A stretch of DNA of 64,000 nucleotides. Source: Mycolicibacterium parafortuitum. Its GTDB lineage: Bacteria; Actinomycetota; Actinomycetes; Mycobacteriales; Mycobacteriaceae. The number at the start of each line of letters is the position of its first letter. The stretch's first letter is position 1. The notes under the pieces are model-generated. The model ran no database searches and was not told the origin of the DNA. It worked only from the letters and a program-made list of their open reading frames with translations. The stretch covers positions 2,852,001 through 2,916,000 of the forward strand of contig NZ_AP022598.1 of assembly GCF_010725485.1 (NCBI RefSeq). The letters are read 5' to 3'. Made by a program: the position numbers and the translations under genes. Positions 29,030 through 38,176 of the stretch are shown in pieces.

Positions 29030-29572
29030 TCACGGGGCGCTGAAGTGGATCGGGTTGACGCCGTAGAGCGCGATCCAGGTCAGGACCGCGGCGGCGAATG
29101 CGAGCACCAGCAGCCCCACTCTCACACGTGTTGACCAGGCGATTCGCGTCAACGCCCGGGCGTCGACCGAGTATGCGCCGGCGCCGGTGAACAGCAGCGC
29201 CGCGGCGCCGAGGCCGATCAGGAACGGGACGTTGAACGGATCGGACCAGAACGCCGCCGCCGATACGTTCACCGCCCACGCGCAGAGCATCGCGCCGAGT
29301 CCGGCGCACGCTGCCAGCGGAGTCAGCACGCCGAGAAGCACGCCGATGCCTGCGAGGGTCTCGGTGGCGGTGACCATGAACGCCGCGAACGCCGGGGCCC
29401 GCCACCCCGCGTCGGTCATGAACTGCACGGTCATCGGGAAGTCGGTGGCCTTGATCAGGCCGGCCTGAAGGAGCGCGGCGGCCACCCCGATCCGCAGGAT
29501 CAGCAGCCCGATGTCGACGGTCCCGGCGGCGGGCGCGGTCGTGGTGGTTGGAGCTGTCGCTGTGTCGGTCAT
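29030..29572 (-). CDS. DoxX family membrane protein
   Basis: DoxX-like protein, 180 aa. A Thr/Ala-rich N-terminus of about 18 residues precedes four hydrophobic helices; DIGLLILRIGVAAALLQAGLIKATDF is the family-type first helix. A role in membrane redox is inferred from the family. It is divergent from the methyltransferase gene across 141 bp. Confidence 0.85.
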   Translation of the reverse strand: MTDTATAPTTTTAPAAGTVDIGLLILRIGVAAALLQAGLIKATDFPMTVQFMTDAGWRAPAFAAFMVTATETLAGIGVLLGVLTPLAACAGLGAMLCAWAVNVSAAAFWSDPFNVPFLIGLGAAALLFTGAGAYSVDARALTRIAWSTRVRVGLLVLAFAAAVLTWIALYGVNPIHFSAP

Positions 29573-29681
29573 GTTCTCTACGACTCGCCGGCTCCCTGAA
29601 ACTCATCGCAGGGGCGTCGCCCCCGCACCACCCGGACCCGGAACAGTGCACCGCGACGGTGCTGCACAATTTGGGGACTGG

Positions 29682-29713
29682 TTGAAGGAGGCCGTTGTTG
29701 AAGGAGGCCGTTG
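29682..29713 (+). repeat. 16-bp tandem duplication carrying the ribosome-binding site
   Basis: Two exact copies of ttgaaggaggccgttg (29682-29697 and 29698-29713) abut the ATG of the methyltransferase. Each copy carries AAGGAGG, so the gene has two Shine-Dalgarno sites, the nearer one 8-9 nt from the ATG. From the first TTG an 11-codon frame runs to a TGA that overlaps this ATG (ATGA). Confidence 0.9.
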
Positions 29714-30346
29714 ATGAGCGACGTCGTCGATAACCCGTTCTTCGCCCGGCTGTGGACGGCGATGTCGTCCCGCGAGCCGGAGTCGCTGCGGCGGCTGCGC
29801 CGGGAGAACCTCGCCGGGCTGACCGGCCGGGTGCTGGAGGTCGGCGCGGGCACCGGCACCAACTTCGAGTTCTACCCCGCGACGGTCAGCGAGGTGGTGG
29901 CCGTCGAACCGGAGCGCCGCCTCGCCGAACACGCCAGGGAGGCCGCCTCGGGGGCGGCCGTCCCGGTCGTCGTCAGCACCGACACCGTCGAACAGTTCGC
30001 CGACACCGAACCGTTCGACGCGGTGGTGTGCTCGCTGGTGCTGTGTTCGGTCGACAACCCGGACGACGTTGTCCGGCAGCTGTATTCGACTCTGAGGCCA
30101 GGCGGTGAGCTGCGGTACCTGGAGCATGTGGCCAGTGCGGGCGCCCGCGCGCGGCTGCAACGGATCGCCGACGCCACCGTGTGGCCGCGGCTGCTCGGGA
30201 ACTGCCATACCCACCGGCACACCGAGGACACCATCACCGGCGCGGGATTCCGCGTCACGGCGGCGCGTCGGGAGTGGACGTTCCCGGCGTGGGTTCCGGT
30301 GCCGGTCGCCGAGTTCGCGATCGGGGTGGCGGTCCGTCCTACCTGA
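29714..30346 (+). CDS. class I SAM-dependent methyltransferase
   Basis: UbiE/COQ5-like methyltransferase, 210 aa, with SAM-binding motif [15 protein letters not shown] and acidic motif II (VVAVEPE). LVLCSVDNP fits motif post-II. Position between mcr/SDR and the sirtuin gene matches Rv1147 in M. tuberculosis. The substrate is unknown. ATG preceded by the duplicated ribosome site. Confidence 0.87.
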   Translation: MSDVVDNPFFARLWTAMSSREPESLRRLRRENLAGLTGRVLEVGAGTGTNFEFYPATVSEVVAVEPERRLAEHAREAASGAAVPVVVSTDTVEQFADTEPFDAVVCSLVLCSVDNPDDVVRQLYSTLRPGGELRYLEHVASAGARARLQRIADATVWPRLLGNCHTHRHTEDTITGAGFRVTAARREWTFPAWVPVPVAEFAIGVAVRPT

Positions 30347-30359
30347 GGCCCGTAATGAA

Positions 30360-31076
30360 CTATCCGAGCAGGGCGGGCAGTCGCTGCAGCAGTCCGGGCA
30401 GCGCGGCGACCGCCGACTCGCGCAAGGTCACCGTCGCACTCGACGACAACGGTGTCTCCTCGGGATTGACCTCGATCACCGGGACGCCGCGGGCGATCGC
30501 CAACTCGGGAAGGCCCGCGGCGGGGTAGACCACCGACGACGTCCCGACCGATACCACCACGTCGGCGTTGACGACCGCCTGCACCGACTTGTCCCAGGCT
30601 TCGTCGGGCAGCGCCTCGCCGAACCACACCACGTTCGGACGGATCAGCCCGCCGCAGGTGTCGCACTGCGGGGGATCGACCGACTCGACCGGCTCGGGCA
30701 TGTCCGGGACGGCGCCGTGGTACGCGGATCCGCATACGTCGCAATGGAATTCGAACAAGCTGCCGTGCACGTGGTACACCCGGCTGCTGCCGGCGCGCTC
30801 GTGCAGGTTGTCGACGTTCTGGGTGATCACGTGCACGTCGGCGTAGTCCTCCCACGCCGCGACCGCGCGATGGGCGCTGTTCGGCGCCACCGCGCTCATC
30901 ATGTGGTGGCGCCACAGATACCAGGCCCACACCCGGTCGGGGTGGGCGCGCCAGCCGTCCGCGCTGGAGATTTCGTACGGGTCGACCTTGGCCCACAGCC
31001 CGGTCTCGACATCGCGGAATGTCGGGACACCGCTTTCGGCGGAGATCCCGGCACCGCTGAATACCGTCACCTGCAC
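30360..31076 (-). CDS. cobB: NAD-dependent protein deacylase (sirtuin, CobB type)
   Basis: Sir2-family enzyme, 238 aa, corresponding to Rv1151c. Motifs: [27 protein letters not shown], catalytic His in VHGSLFEF, and two Cys pairs ([15 protein letters not shown]) for structural zinc. Tyr and Arg in WYLWR match the Y-x-x-R pair that lets class III (CobB/SIRT5) sirtuins remove succinyl and malonyl groups as well as acetyl. GTG start with TAATTT six bases upstream, so the mRNA is probably leaderless. Confidence 0.93.
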   Translation of the reverse strand: MQVTVFSGAGISAESGVPTFRDVETGLWAKVDPYEISSADGWRAHPDRVWAWYLWRHHMMSAVAPNSAHRAVAAWEDYADVHVITQNVDNLHERAGSSRVYHVHGSLFEFHCDVCGSAYHGAVPDMPEPVESVDPPQCDTCGGLIRPNVVWFGEALPDEAWDKSVQAVVNADVVVSVGTSSVVYPAAGLPELAIARGVPVIEVNPEETPLSSSATVTLRESAVAALPGLLQRLPALLG

Positions 31077-31082
31077 GCCACC

Positions 31083-31106
31083 AAATTAGTCGCTGTAGGC
31101 AATACT
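31083..31106. promoter_or_regulatory. compact divergent promoters, probably leaderless
   Basis: The 36-bp gap between sirtuin and GntR genes holds a minus-strand TAATTT (31083-31088) six bases from the sirtuin GTG and a plus-strand AATACT (31101-31106) six bases from the regulator GTG. That spacing puts both transcription starts at or next to the start codon, and neither gene has a Shine-Dalgarno. The plus-strand hexamer is the weaker match. Confidence 0.5.
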
Positions 31107-31112
31107 GGGCAC

Positions 31113-31478
31113 GTGGGGGACTTGGGGGATTGGGTACGCGTAGATCCGCACGCGTCCAGGCCGTTGTTCGACCAGCTCAGAACGCAGATCATCGCAGGGG
31201 TCCGGGACGGGGAACTCGCTCCCGGCACCCGGTTGCCGACGGTCCGCGAGCTGGCCGGTCAGATCAACCTGGCGGTCAACACCGTGGCGCGTGCCTACCG
31301 GGAGTTGGAAGCGGCGGGAATCCTGGAGACCAGGGGCAGGTTCGGCACCTTCGTGGCCCGGGCGGATCCCGCCGATGCCGCGATGGCGACGGCCGCGCAC
31401 ACCTACGTGTCCACGGCCCGCGCACTCGGGGTCGGCAAGGACGAGGCGCTGCGCTACATCGAGACGGCGTTCGGGTGA
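31113..31478 (+). CDS. GntR-family regulator, YtrA type
   Basis: Short GntR regulator, 121 aa (Rv1152 position). Winged HTH at residues about 10-78 ([29 protein letters not shown]) plus a small helical C-terminal part, the YtrA subfamily that usually controls adjacent transporters or its own operon. GTG start, apparently leaderless. Its stop abuts the convergent methyltransferase gene. Confidence 0.9.
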   Translation: MGDLGDWVRVDPHASRPLFDQLRTQIIAGVRDGELAPGTRLPTVRELAGQINLAVNTVARAYRELEAAGILETRGRFGTFVARADPADAAMATAAHTYVSTARALGVGKDEALRYIETAFG

Positions 31479-32327
31479 TCAGCCGAACTCGAGCAGCGTG
31501 AACATCGGCCGCACGGAGTCGAGCAACGGCACGCGTGCGGCGGTCCACATCAACGCGTTGAGCAGTCGTCCGCGCACCCGCTCGACCGGAAGGTCGTGTA
31601 CGGCGCGCACGCCCGGAACGGTGTTGACCAGGTCGGCGGCTTCGGCGAGGGTCAGCGAGAACGGCATCGAGGGCACCCGGTAGCGCAGGGACGCGCGCAC
31701 CCCGCGCCGGACCAGGGACGCGAACGCCGACGGCGGCAGGTCGAAGATCATCTGACCGCCGGGGAAGCGGGCCGCGCACTCGGCGATCAGCGCCATCGCC
31801 TCCTCGGGCTGCAGGTACATCAGCAGTCCCTCGGCGGTGATGAACACCCCGTCGTCGGTCTTCACCCGGTCCATCCAGCTGAAGTCGAGCGCGGACTGGG
31901 CAACCATCTCGACACGGTCGGAGGCGGGCAGCAGCTTGCGCCGTAACTCGACCATCGGCGGCAGGTCGACCGTCAGCCACCGGAAGTCGTGGCCGACGTC
32001 CCGGGACGCGTCGCCTGCCGGCGCGTCGAGCCGGTAGAAGGAGGTCTGCAGCCCCTCGGCCAACGCGACCACGGTCGCGCGCGGGTGGTCCCGCAGGTAA
32101 CGGCGGGTCCACTTGTCGAACACCAGCGCCCGCACCGCCATGTCCTGGCGCCGCGTGAAACCGAACTTCGCGAAGTCGTAGTCGATCGAATCGACCAGAT
32201 GGATCGCCATCGGATCGTCGATCAGCGAATCGGGGCGCCGCGCCTCGGTGGCACGGACCAGCAAGGTCATCAGCGCGGTCTCGGACACTCCGGTGAGGTC
32301 GGCGGTGTGTTTGCCGTTCGGCGTCAT
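31479..32327 (-). CDS. O-methyltransferase, leucine carboxyl methyltransferase-like
   Basis: LCMT-family SAM-dependent methyltransferase, 282 aa, corresponding to Rv1153c (omt). N-terminal LTGVSETALMTLLVRATEARRP and ALAEGLQTSFYRLD are family signatures; GVFITAEGLLMYL is the motif after the SAM site. ATG at 32327 preceded by GAGGGGCTG. Mycobacterial members methylate small metabolites, but the substrate of this one is unknown. Confidence 0.88.
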   Translation of the reverse strand: MTPNGKHTADLTGVSETALMTLLVRATEARRPDSLIDDPMAIHLVDSIDYDFAKFGFTRRQDMAVRALVFDKWTRRYLRDHPRATVVALAEGLQTSFYRLDAPAGDASRDVGHDFRWLTVDLPPMVELRRKLLPASDRVEMVAQSALDFSWMDRVKTDDGVFITAEGLLMYLQPEEAMALIAECAARFPGGQMIFDLPPSAFASLVRRGVRASLRYRVPSMPFSLTLAEAADLVNTVPGVRAVHDLPVERVRGRLLNALMWTAARVPLLDSVRPMFTLLEFG

Positions 32328-32399
32328 CGTCAGCCCCTCCTGAATCGGGTTGGAAATCGAGACACCTGGTCCATCCTCCCAGACCGGCGGAAGTCGTAG

Positions 32400-32852
<453 letters not shown>

Positions 32853-32881
32853 AACCGCGCGCGGCGGACTACGCTGCGGCC

Positions 32882-33067
32882 ATGGCATCCAAGGAGTCGG
32901 CTCAGTCCGGCGAGGACGACAACAAGCGCAAGTTCCGGGAGGCGCTGGAGCGCAAGAACGCCAACGCGGTCAAGGGTTCGTCCCACAAGGACGGCGGCGC
33001 GAACAAGGCCAGGGGCTCCCACGGACCGGTGGAGAACCGGCGCGAGTTCAGGCGCAAGAGCGGCTAA
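32882..33067 (+). CDS. DUF5302 small basic protein
   Basis: 61-aa hydrophilic, charged and probably disordered protein with KRKFREALERKNA and the C-terminal REFRRKSG, features of the actinobacterial DUF5302 family of unknown function. It lies 29 bp after the Rv1155-like gene and ends at the long hairpin. Confidence 0.82.
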   Translation: MASKESAQSGEDDNKRKFREALERKNANAVKGSSHKDGGANKARGSHGPVENRREFRRKSG

Positions 33068-33132
33068 CGCCGAAATTGCATTCCAGCAGAAGTCTTCTCG
33101 ACTTTTGCCTGCTGGAATGCAATTTCGGCGTT
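33066..33132. terminator. long bidirectional terminator hairpin
   Basis: A 24-bp perfect stem (33066-33089 with 33109-33132). The 19-nt loop contains a further 5-bp stem (33090-33094 with 33100-33104). It separates the convergent DUF5302 and symporter genes and starts inside the DUF5302 stop codon. Confidence 0.9.
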
Positions 33133-33139
33133 TCTCGGC

Positions 33140-34771
33140 TTAGTGCGCGACCGCCTTCTCGGCGCCGATCCCGGTCAGTGACCGGACCTCCATCTCGGCG
33201 GCGATCTTCGGGTCCTCGTCGTCGGGCGCGCTGAGCGTGCCGACGATGCCGAGGATGAAGGCCAGCGGGATCGACACGATGCCCGGGTTGGCCAGCGGGA
33301 ACCAGGCGAAGTCCGCACCCGGGATCATCGCGGTCTTCGATCCGGACACCGCCGGGGAGAAGACGATCAGCACGATGGTCGAGATGAGACCGCCGTACAT
33401 GCTCCACAGCGCGCCGCGGGTGTTGAACCGCTTCCAGTACAGCGAGTAGATGATCGTCGGCAGGTTCGCCGCCGCGGCGACCGCGAACGCCAGCGCCACC
33501 AGGAACGCGATGTTCTGGCCGTTGGCCAGGATGCCCAGCCCGATCGCGAGGATGCCGAGCACCACCGCGGTGATCCGCGAGACCCTCACCTGCTCGGCCT
33601 CGGTCACCTTGTGAGACTTCAACACCGACGCGTAGATGTCGTGGGCGAACGACGCCGACGCGGTGATCGTCAGCCCGGCCACGACCGCCAGGATCGTCGC
33701 GAACGCGACCGCGGAAATGATGCCGAGCAGGATCACGCCGCCGAGTTCGAACGCCAGCAGTGGCGCCGCCGAGTTCACCCCGCCTGCCGCGCCGAGGATG
33801 CGGTCCGGACCGACCAGCGCCGCCGCGCCGTAACCGAGCACCAGGGTGAACAAGTAGAACGCGCCGATCAGCGCGATGGCCCAGACCACCGATCGCCGCG
33901 CTTCTTTCGCGGTCGGCACCGTGTAGAAGCGCATCAGCACGTGTGGCAGACCCGCGGTGCCGAGTACCAGCGCCAGCGCCAGCGAGATGAAGTTGATCTG
34001 CGAGGTCAGCGAACCGCCGTACTGCGCGCCCGGCGCCAGCACGTCACGGTCGGCGACGCCCGCGGTGGTCGCACCACTGATGGCCGACTGCGCCGAACCG
34101 AGGATCTCGGAGAAGTTCACGCCGAACTTCACCAGCACCATCACCGTCATGAAGCCCGCGCCGGCGATCAGCAGCACGGCCTTGATGATCTGTACCCAGG
34201 TGGTGCCCTTCATCCCGCCGACGAGCACGTAGACGATCATCAGCACGCCGACCACCGCGATCACCACGGACTGGCCGGCGCGGCTGTTGATGTCGAGCAG
34301 CAGGGCGACCAGGCCACCGGCGCCGGCCATCTGCGCCAGCAGGTAGAACAGCGACACCGCCAGGGTGTTCGTCGCCGCGGCGAGCCGAACCGGACGCTGC
34401 TTGAGCCGGAAGCTCAGCACGTCGGCCATCGTGAATTTTCCTGTGTTGCGGAGCAATTCGGCGACCAGGAGCAGGGCCACCAGCCAGGCGACGAGGAAGC
34501 CGATCGAGTACAGGAAGCCGTCGTAGCCGTAGACCGCGATCGCGCCGGCGATACCGAGGAAGCTTGCCGCCGACAGATAGTCACCGGCGATCGCGATGCC
34601 GTTCTGCGGGCCCGAGAATCCGCGGCCGCCGGTGAAGAACTCGTCGGCGGTGGCGTTGCGCTTGCTCGCCCGGATCACCACGATCATCGTCACGACGACG
34701 AAGAGGCTGAAGATCCCGATGTTGGCCGCCGGGTTGCCGACGGTCTCGGATTGGGCCAGAAGGGTGGTCAT
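33140..34771 (-). CDS. cation/acetate symporter (ActP/MctC-like)
   Basis: Sodium:solute symporter family protein, 543 aa, about 13 transmembrane helices. GRGFSGPQNGIAIAGDYLSAASFLG and GTAGLPHVLMRFYTVP match ActP of E. coli and MctC of Corynebacterium glutamicum, which take up acetate, propionate and pyruvate. It overlaps the upstream DUF485 gene by 4 bp, the same pairing as in ActP/MctC operons. Confidence 0.92.
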   Translation of the reverse strand: MTTLLAQSETVGNPAANIGIFSLFVVVTMIVVIRASKRNATADEFFTGGRGFSGPQNGIAIAGDYLSAASFLGIAGAIAVYGYDGFLYSIGFLVAWLVALLLVAELLRNTGKFTMADVLSFRLKQRPVRLAAATNTLAVSLFYLLAQMAGAGGLVALLLDINSRAGQSVVIAVVGVLMIVYVLVGGMKGTTWVQIIKAVLLIAGAGFMTVMVLVKFGVNFSEILGSAQSAISGATTAGVADRDVLAPGAQYGGSLTSQINFISLALALVLGTAGLPHVLMRFYTVPTAKEARRSVVWAIALIGAFYLFTLVLGYGAAALVGPDRILGAAGGVNSAAPLLAFELGGVILLGIISAVAFATILAVVAGLTITASASFAHDIYASVLKSHKVTEAEQVRVSRITAVVLGILAIGLGILANGQNIAFLVALAFAVAAAANLPTIIYSLYWKRFNTRGALWSMYGGLISTIVLIVFSPAVSGSKTAMIPGADFAWFPLANPGIVSIPLAFILGIVGTLSAPDDEDPKIAAEMEVRSLTGIGAEKAVAH

Positions 34772-35118
34772 TTGATCTCACTCTCCAGTCGGGTGCGGAT
34801 CGCCTCGGCGCGCGGGTCGAGCTCGCGGTTGGCGAACCGTACGTAGAGGCCGGTGATCAGGAAGGTCGACAGGAACTGGCCGAGCCCGATGAGCAGCCCG
34901 ATGTTGATGTCGCCCCACACCCGGGTGGCCATGAAGTCGTGGGCGAAGGCGCCCAGCAGAACGTAGACGGCGTACCAGACGAGAAAGACCGCCGTCATCG
35001 GGAACACGAACCGGCGCAACCGGGTGCGCAGTTCCTGGAATTCGGGGCTGGCCTGGACTTCTAGATAGCGTTCGCCGCTGATGGCTTCCGGGCGAATCGG
35101 AAGGTCTGTCTCGGACAC
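34768..35118 (-). CDS. DUF485 membrane protein, symporter partner
   Basis: 116-aa protein with two transmembrane helices (about 41-62 and 75-96), DUF485 type (YhjB/cg0952-like), regularly encoded immediately before ActP/MctC symporters and overlapping them. GTG at 35118 is chosen by family start (SETDLPIRP follows); the frame extends upstream. It probably helps assembly or activity of the symporter. Confidence 0.88.
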   Translation of the reverse strand: MSETDLPIRPEAISGERYLEVQASPEFQELRTRLRRFVFPMTAVFLVWYAVYVLLGAFAHDFMATRVWGDINIGLLIGLGQFLSTFLITGLYVRFANRELDPRAEAIRTRLESEIK

Positions 35119-35232
35119 CTTGATCTCACGCTCCTGACTACTGTGAACCGGCTCTGGCGCAAACGTAGTTGAGATGCAGGTCACATACCCTGCTCGGTCG
35201 CGGTGCACACGGTGAGCACCGATGATGCTGCG

Positions 35233-35262
35233 GTGAACGGTCGGCTCACGACGATGAACGGT
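35233..35262 (-). promoter_or_regulatory. LytTR-type tandem binding site
   Basis: On the minus strand, ACCGTTCAT (35254-35262) and ACCGTTCAC (35233-35241) are direct repeats with start-to-start distance 21 bp and a 12-bp gap, the arrangement recognised by LytTR response regulators ([TA][AC][CA]GTTN[AG][TG], two copies about two helical turns apart). The first copy fits all positions, the second all but the last. They lie 115-144 bp upstream of the DUF485-symporter operon, whose neighbours include a LytTR regulator. Confidence 0.65.
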
Positions 35263-35275
35263 GCGCGGTTTTGCG

Positions 35276-37018
35276 CTAGCCCCGGGGCGTGCGCTCGATC
35301 CCCATCCCCAGATGTTCCGGAACGTGCATCCGCGCGAACGTCTGCGCGACGTCGGCCGGTCTGCTGTCCCGGGTGAGCCGACTGACGACGATCATCGTCG
35401 CGAACGCCAGCGGAACGCTGACTGCGGCCGGATAACCGATCAGCACCGCCGGCCAACCGCCGAGTGCGGCCTCGTCGACACCGCCGATGACCGCGACGGT
35501 CACCGCGCCACCGGAGAGCACACCGCCGACGGCAAGACCGCTCATCGCCCCGCGGGCGGTCAGGCCGCGCCACCAGATACCGAGCACCAGCAGCGGGCAC
35601 AGTGTCGACGCGGCGACGGCGAACGCCAGCCCGACGCTGCGGGACAGCTCGAGATCGCCAGAAGCGGCCAGCGCCAACGGGATCGGGATCAACCCGCCGA
35701 CCACGGCGGCGAGCCGGAAGTCCCGCACCCGGCCGGGCAGCACATCGGTGGCCAGCGCACCGGCGAAACTGACCAGCAGTCCCGACGACGTCGCCAGGAA
35801 CGCCGCGATCGCGCCGGCGGCCACCAACGCCGCCAGTAGTTGGCCGACCGGTCCCGCGAACGCCGACGCGGGGGCGAGCAGGACCGCCGCGTCGGCGGTG
35901 CCGGTGATGAGCAGTTGCGGTACGTACCACCGCGAGAACACCCCGAGCAGCGTCGGGAACAGATAGAACAATGACAGCAGCGCGATGACGGCCAGCGCTG
36001 TGCGCCGCGCCGCGCGGCCGTCGGGGTTGGTGTAGAAGCGCACGAGCACGTGCGGCAGCCCCATCGTGCCGAGGAACGTCGCGACGATGATCGACAGCAC
36101 CTGATAGAGCGGATGGCTGCCGCCGAGCCCGCCGCCGGAGGCGATCCAGTCCCGGCCCGTGCTCGGTGTTCCGGCGACGACCGGGGTGGCCGCCCCCGCT
36201 GCCAGCGTCAGCGAACTACCCGCCCCGAGGGTGTGCTCCCCGGCCGGTCCGATCGCGGTGTTCTGCACCGGCCTGCCGTCGAGGGTGCCGGTCACGGTGA
36301 TACCCGCAGGCGCTGCCACCTGGACGACGACGTCGGTCTCGATCTGGACGGCCGTCTCGTTCTGCACCGTCGGCGGCAGCGGCCCGCCGAGCTCGCCGCC
36401 GCGGTCGCTGAAGAACAGCCCGGCCAGCGCCAGCGCCGGGATCGCGACCGCGGTCAGCTTCAACCAGTACTGGAAGGCCTGCACGAACGTGATCGAGCGC
36501 ATGCCGCCACCCACCACGTTCATGATCACGATCGCGCCGACGACCAGTGGGCCCAGCCAAACCGGGGTGCCGAGAAGGGTTTTCAGCGCCAGCCCGGCTC
36601 CCTGGTACTGGGGGACCAGGTAGAAGACGCAGATCACCACGACGACGAGCATCGCGACCTTGCGCAACCTGACCGAGCCGAGCCGGAACTCGGCGAAGTC
36701 GGGGACGGTGTAGGCGCCGGAGCGGCGCAGCGGCGCGGCGACGAACAGCAGCAGGCCCAGATAGCCGGCGGTGAATCCGACCGGGTACCACAACGCGTCG
36801 GCGCCGTACTTGGCGATCAGCCCGGCGACGCCGAGAAACGATGCGGCCGAGATGTATTCGCCGGATATCGCGGCGGCATTCCACCGGGATCCGACGGTGC
36901 GTGACGCGACCAGGAAGTCCGAGGTGGTGCGGGAGAACCGCACCCCGTACGCGCCGATCGCGACGGTCGCGACGGCCGCGGCCAGCAGCGCGAAAGCGGT
37001 CAGTGGTGATCCGGTCAC
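35276..37018 (-). CDS. second sodium:solute symporter with extended periplasmic loop
   Basis: SSS-family symporter, 580 aa, about 13 helices; WNAAAISGEYISAASFLGVAG and GTMGLPHVLVRFYTNPDG place it with ActP-like carboxylate symporters. Between helices near residues 205 and 298 it has a hydrophilic, Thr/Val/Gly-rich insertion of about 90 residues, roughly twice the loop of the neighbouring ActP. It overlaps the upstream 124-aa gene by 4 bp. Likely imports a small organic acid. Confidence 0.9.
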   Translation of the reverse strand: MTGSPLTAFALLAAAVATVAIGAYGVRFSRTTSDFLVASRTVGSRWNAAAISGEYISAASFLGVAGLIAKYGADALWYPVGFTAGYLGLLLFVAAPLRRSGAYTVPDFAEFRLGSVRLRKVAMLVVVVICVFYLVPQYQGAGLALKTLLGTPVWLGPLVVGAIVIMNVVGGGMRSITFVQAFQYWLKLTAVAIPALALAGLFFSDRGGELGGPLPPTVQNETAVQIETDVVVQVAAPAGITVTGTLDGRPVQNTAIGPAGEHTLGAGSSLTLAAGAATPVVAGTPSTGRDWIASGGGLGGSHPLYQVLSIIVATFLGTMGLPHVLVRFYTNPDGRAARRTALAVIALLSLFYLFPTLLGVFSRWYVPQLLITGTADAAVLLAPASAFAGPVGQLLAALVAAGAIAAFLATSSGLLVSFAGALATDVLPGRVRDFRLAAVVGGLIPIPLALAASGDLELSRSVGLAFAVAASTLCPLLVLGIWWRGLTARGAMSGLAVGGVLSGGAVTVAVIGGVDEAALGGWPAVLIGYPAAVSVPLAFATMIVVSRLTRDSRPADVAQTFARMHVPEHLGMGIERTPRG

Positions 37019-37389
37019 GGCTCGGCGTCGATCACCCGGACGAAGTCGCGTTCGGCCTGTTCGGCCAATCGCACGTAGAACCGGCCGATTCCGTAGAGCA
37101 GCGGATACACCAGGCCGGCCAGGACCAGCCAGTTCAACCGGATGCCGAACACGCTGACCGCGCCCAGCGCCGGGAAGGCGGCGTTCAGCAGCGGGATCGC
37201 GCCGATCAGGCCGACCACCACCGCCGCCAGCCGCAGCGCCAGCCCCAACTGCGCGCGCACCAGGCCGCGCACCAGCGCGTCACCCACCTGCGTCTGCTCC
37301 TGAACCTCGACGCGGGTGCGGACCATCCGGGCGCCGCGACGGTGCGCCAGCACCACGCGCTGGCGTTGCGGCCGTTCGCTACTGGTCAT
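37015..37389 (-). CDS. small membrane protein of the symporter operon
   Basis: 124 aa with two hydrophobic helices (about 53-75 and 82-103), an Arg-rich N-terminus and a C-terminal GRFYVRLAEQAERDFVRVID. It occupies the place of a DUF485 partner before the second symporter and has the same two-helix design, though sequence similarity is low. It overlaps the response regulator gene (11 bp) and the symporter gene (4 bp), indicating one transcript. Confidence 0.82.
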   Translation of the reverse strand: MTSSERPQRQRVVLAHRRGARMVRTRVEVQEQTQVGDALVRGLVRAQLGLALRLAAVVVGLIGAIPLLNAAFPALGAVSVFGIRLNWLVLAGLVYPLLYGIGRFYVRLAEQAERDFVRVIDAEP

Positions 37390-38176
37390 CGGGGGTTCCT
37401 GCCGGACGCAGGTGCCGCATCGGGTTACGCACCACCCGGTCGCGCAGTTCGCGGGCCTGGCGCCGACTCACCGGGAGCTCGACCGCCGGTGATGCGCCGT
37501 TGGCCCGCAACCGCACCAGAACGGCGCCGTCGGCGGTGCGCAGCCCCGACACCAGCCGCAGCGCCACCAGGTAGGACCGGTGCACGCGCTGGAATCCGCG
37601 GTCCCGCCAACGTGTTTCGAGGGTGCTCAGCGGTATGCGGACCAGGTGCGAACCGGACGCCGAGTGCAGCCGGGCGTAGTCGCCCTCGGCCTCGACCCAG
37701 CCGATGCTGTCGCGTGGGATCAGATGGGTGACTCCGCCGAGTTCGGCAGGGATCACGTCCGATTCGGGCTCGCGGATGGCGTCGTCGTCGCCGGCGGGAG
37801 CCGCGGTCTGCGCGCCCGCGACCCGGCGCACCGCGGCGTCGAGGCGTTCCTCGCGGATCGGCTTGAGCAGATAGTCGAGTGCGCCGACGTCGAATGCCGC
37901 GACAGCCTTGTCGTCATGGGCGGTCACGAACACGATCGCCGGGCGCTGCGCGTAGTTGGCGAGCACCCCGGCCAGTTCGATGCCGGACAGGCCGGGCATG
38001 TTGATGTCCAGGAACACCGCGTCGATGGGGCGCTGATTGAGCTCCCGCAGCGCCGACGTCGCGTCGCCGGCACGGAACACCTCGCCGATGGCCGGATGCC
38101 TGCCCAGCAGGTAGGCCAATTCGTCGAGGGCAGGGGCTTCGTCGTCGACGGCCAGCACGGTCAGCGGTCGCGTCAC
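37379..38176 (-). CDS. LytTR-type response regulator
   Basis: 265-aa response regulator: receiver domain (residues about 4-118; acidic pair DDE, phospho-acceptor Asp in VFLDINMPG, Lys in YLLKPI) and LytTR DNA-binding domain (about 155-250; FQRVHRSYLVALRLV, VSRRQARELR). LytTR proteins bind tandem 9-bp repeats. Overlaps the kinase gene by 4 bp. Candidate target: the repeat pair at 35233-35262. Confidence 0.93.
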   Translation of the reverse strand: MTRPLTVLAVDDEAPALDELAYLLGRHPAIGEVFRAGDATSALRELNQRPIDAVFLDINMPGLSGIELAGVLANYAQRPAIVFVTAHDDKAVAAFDVGALDYLLKPIREERLDAAVRRVAGAQTAAPAGDDDAIREPESDVIPAELGGVTHLIPRDSIGWVEAEGDYARLHSASGSHLVRIPLSTLETRWRDRGFQRVHRSYLVALRLVSGLRTADGAVLVRLRANGASPAVELPVSRRQARELRDRVVRNPMRHLRPAGTPDDQ

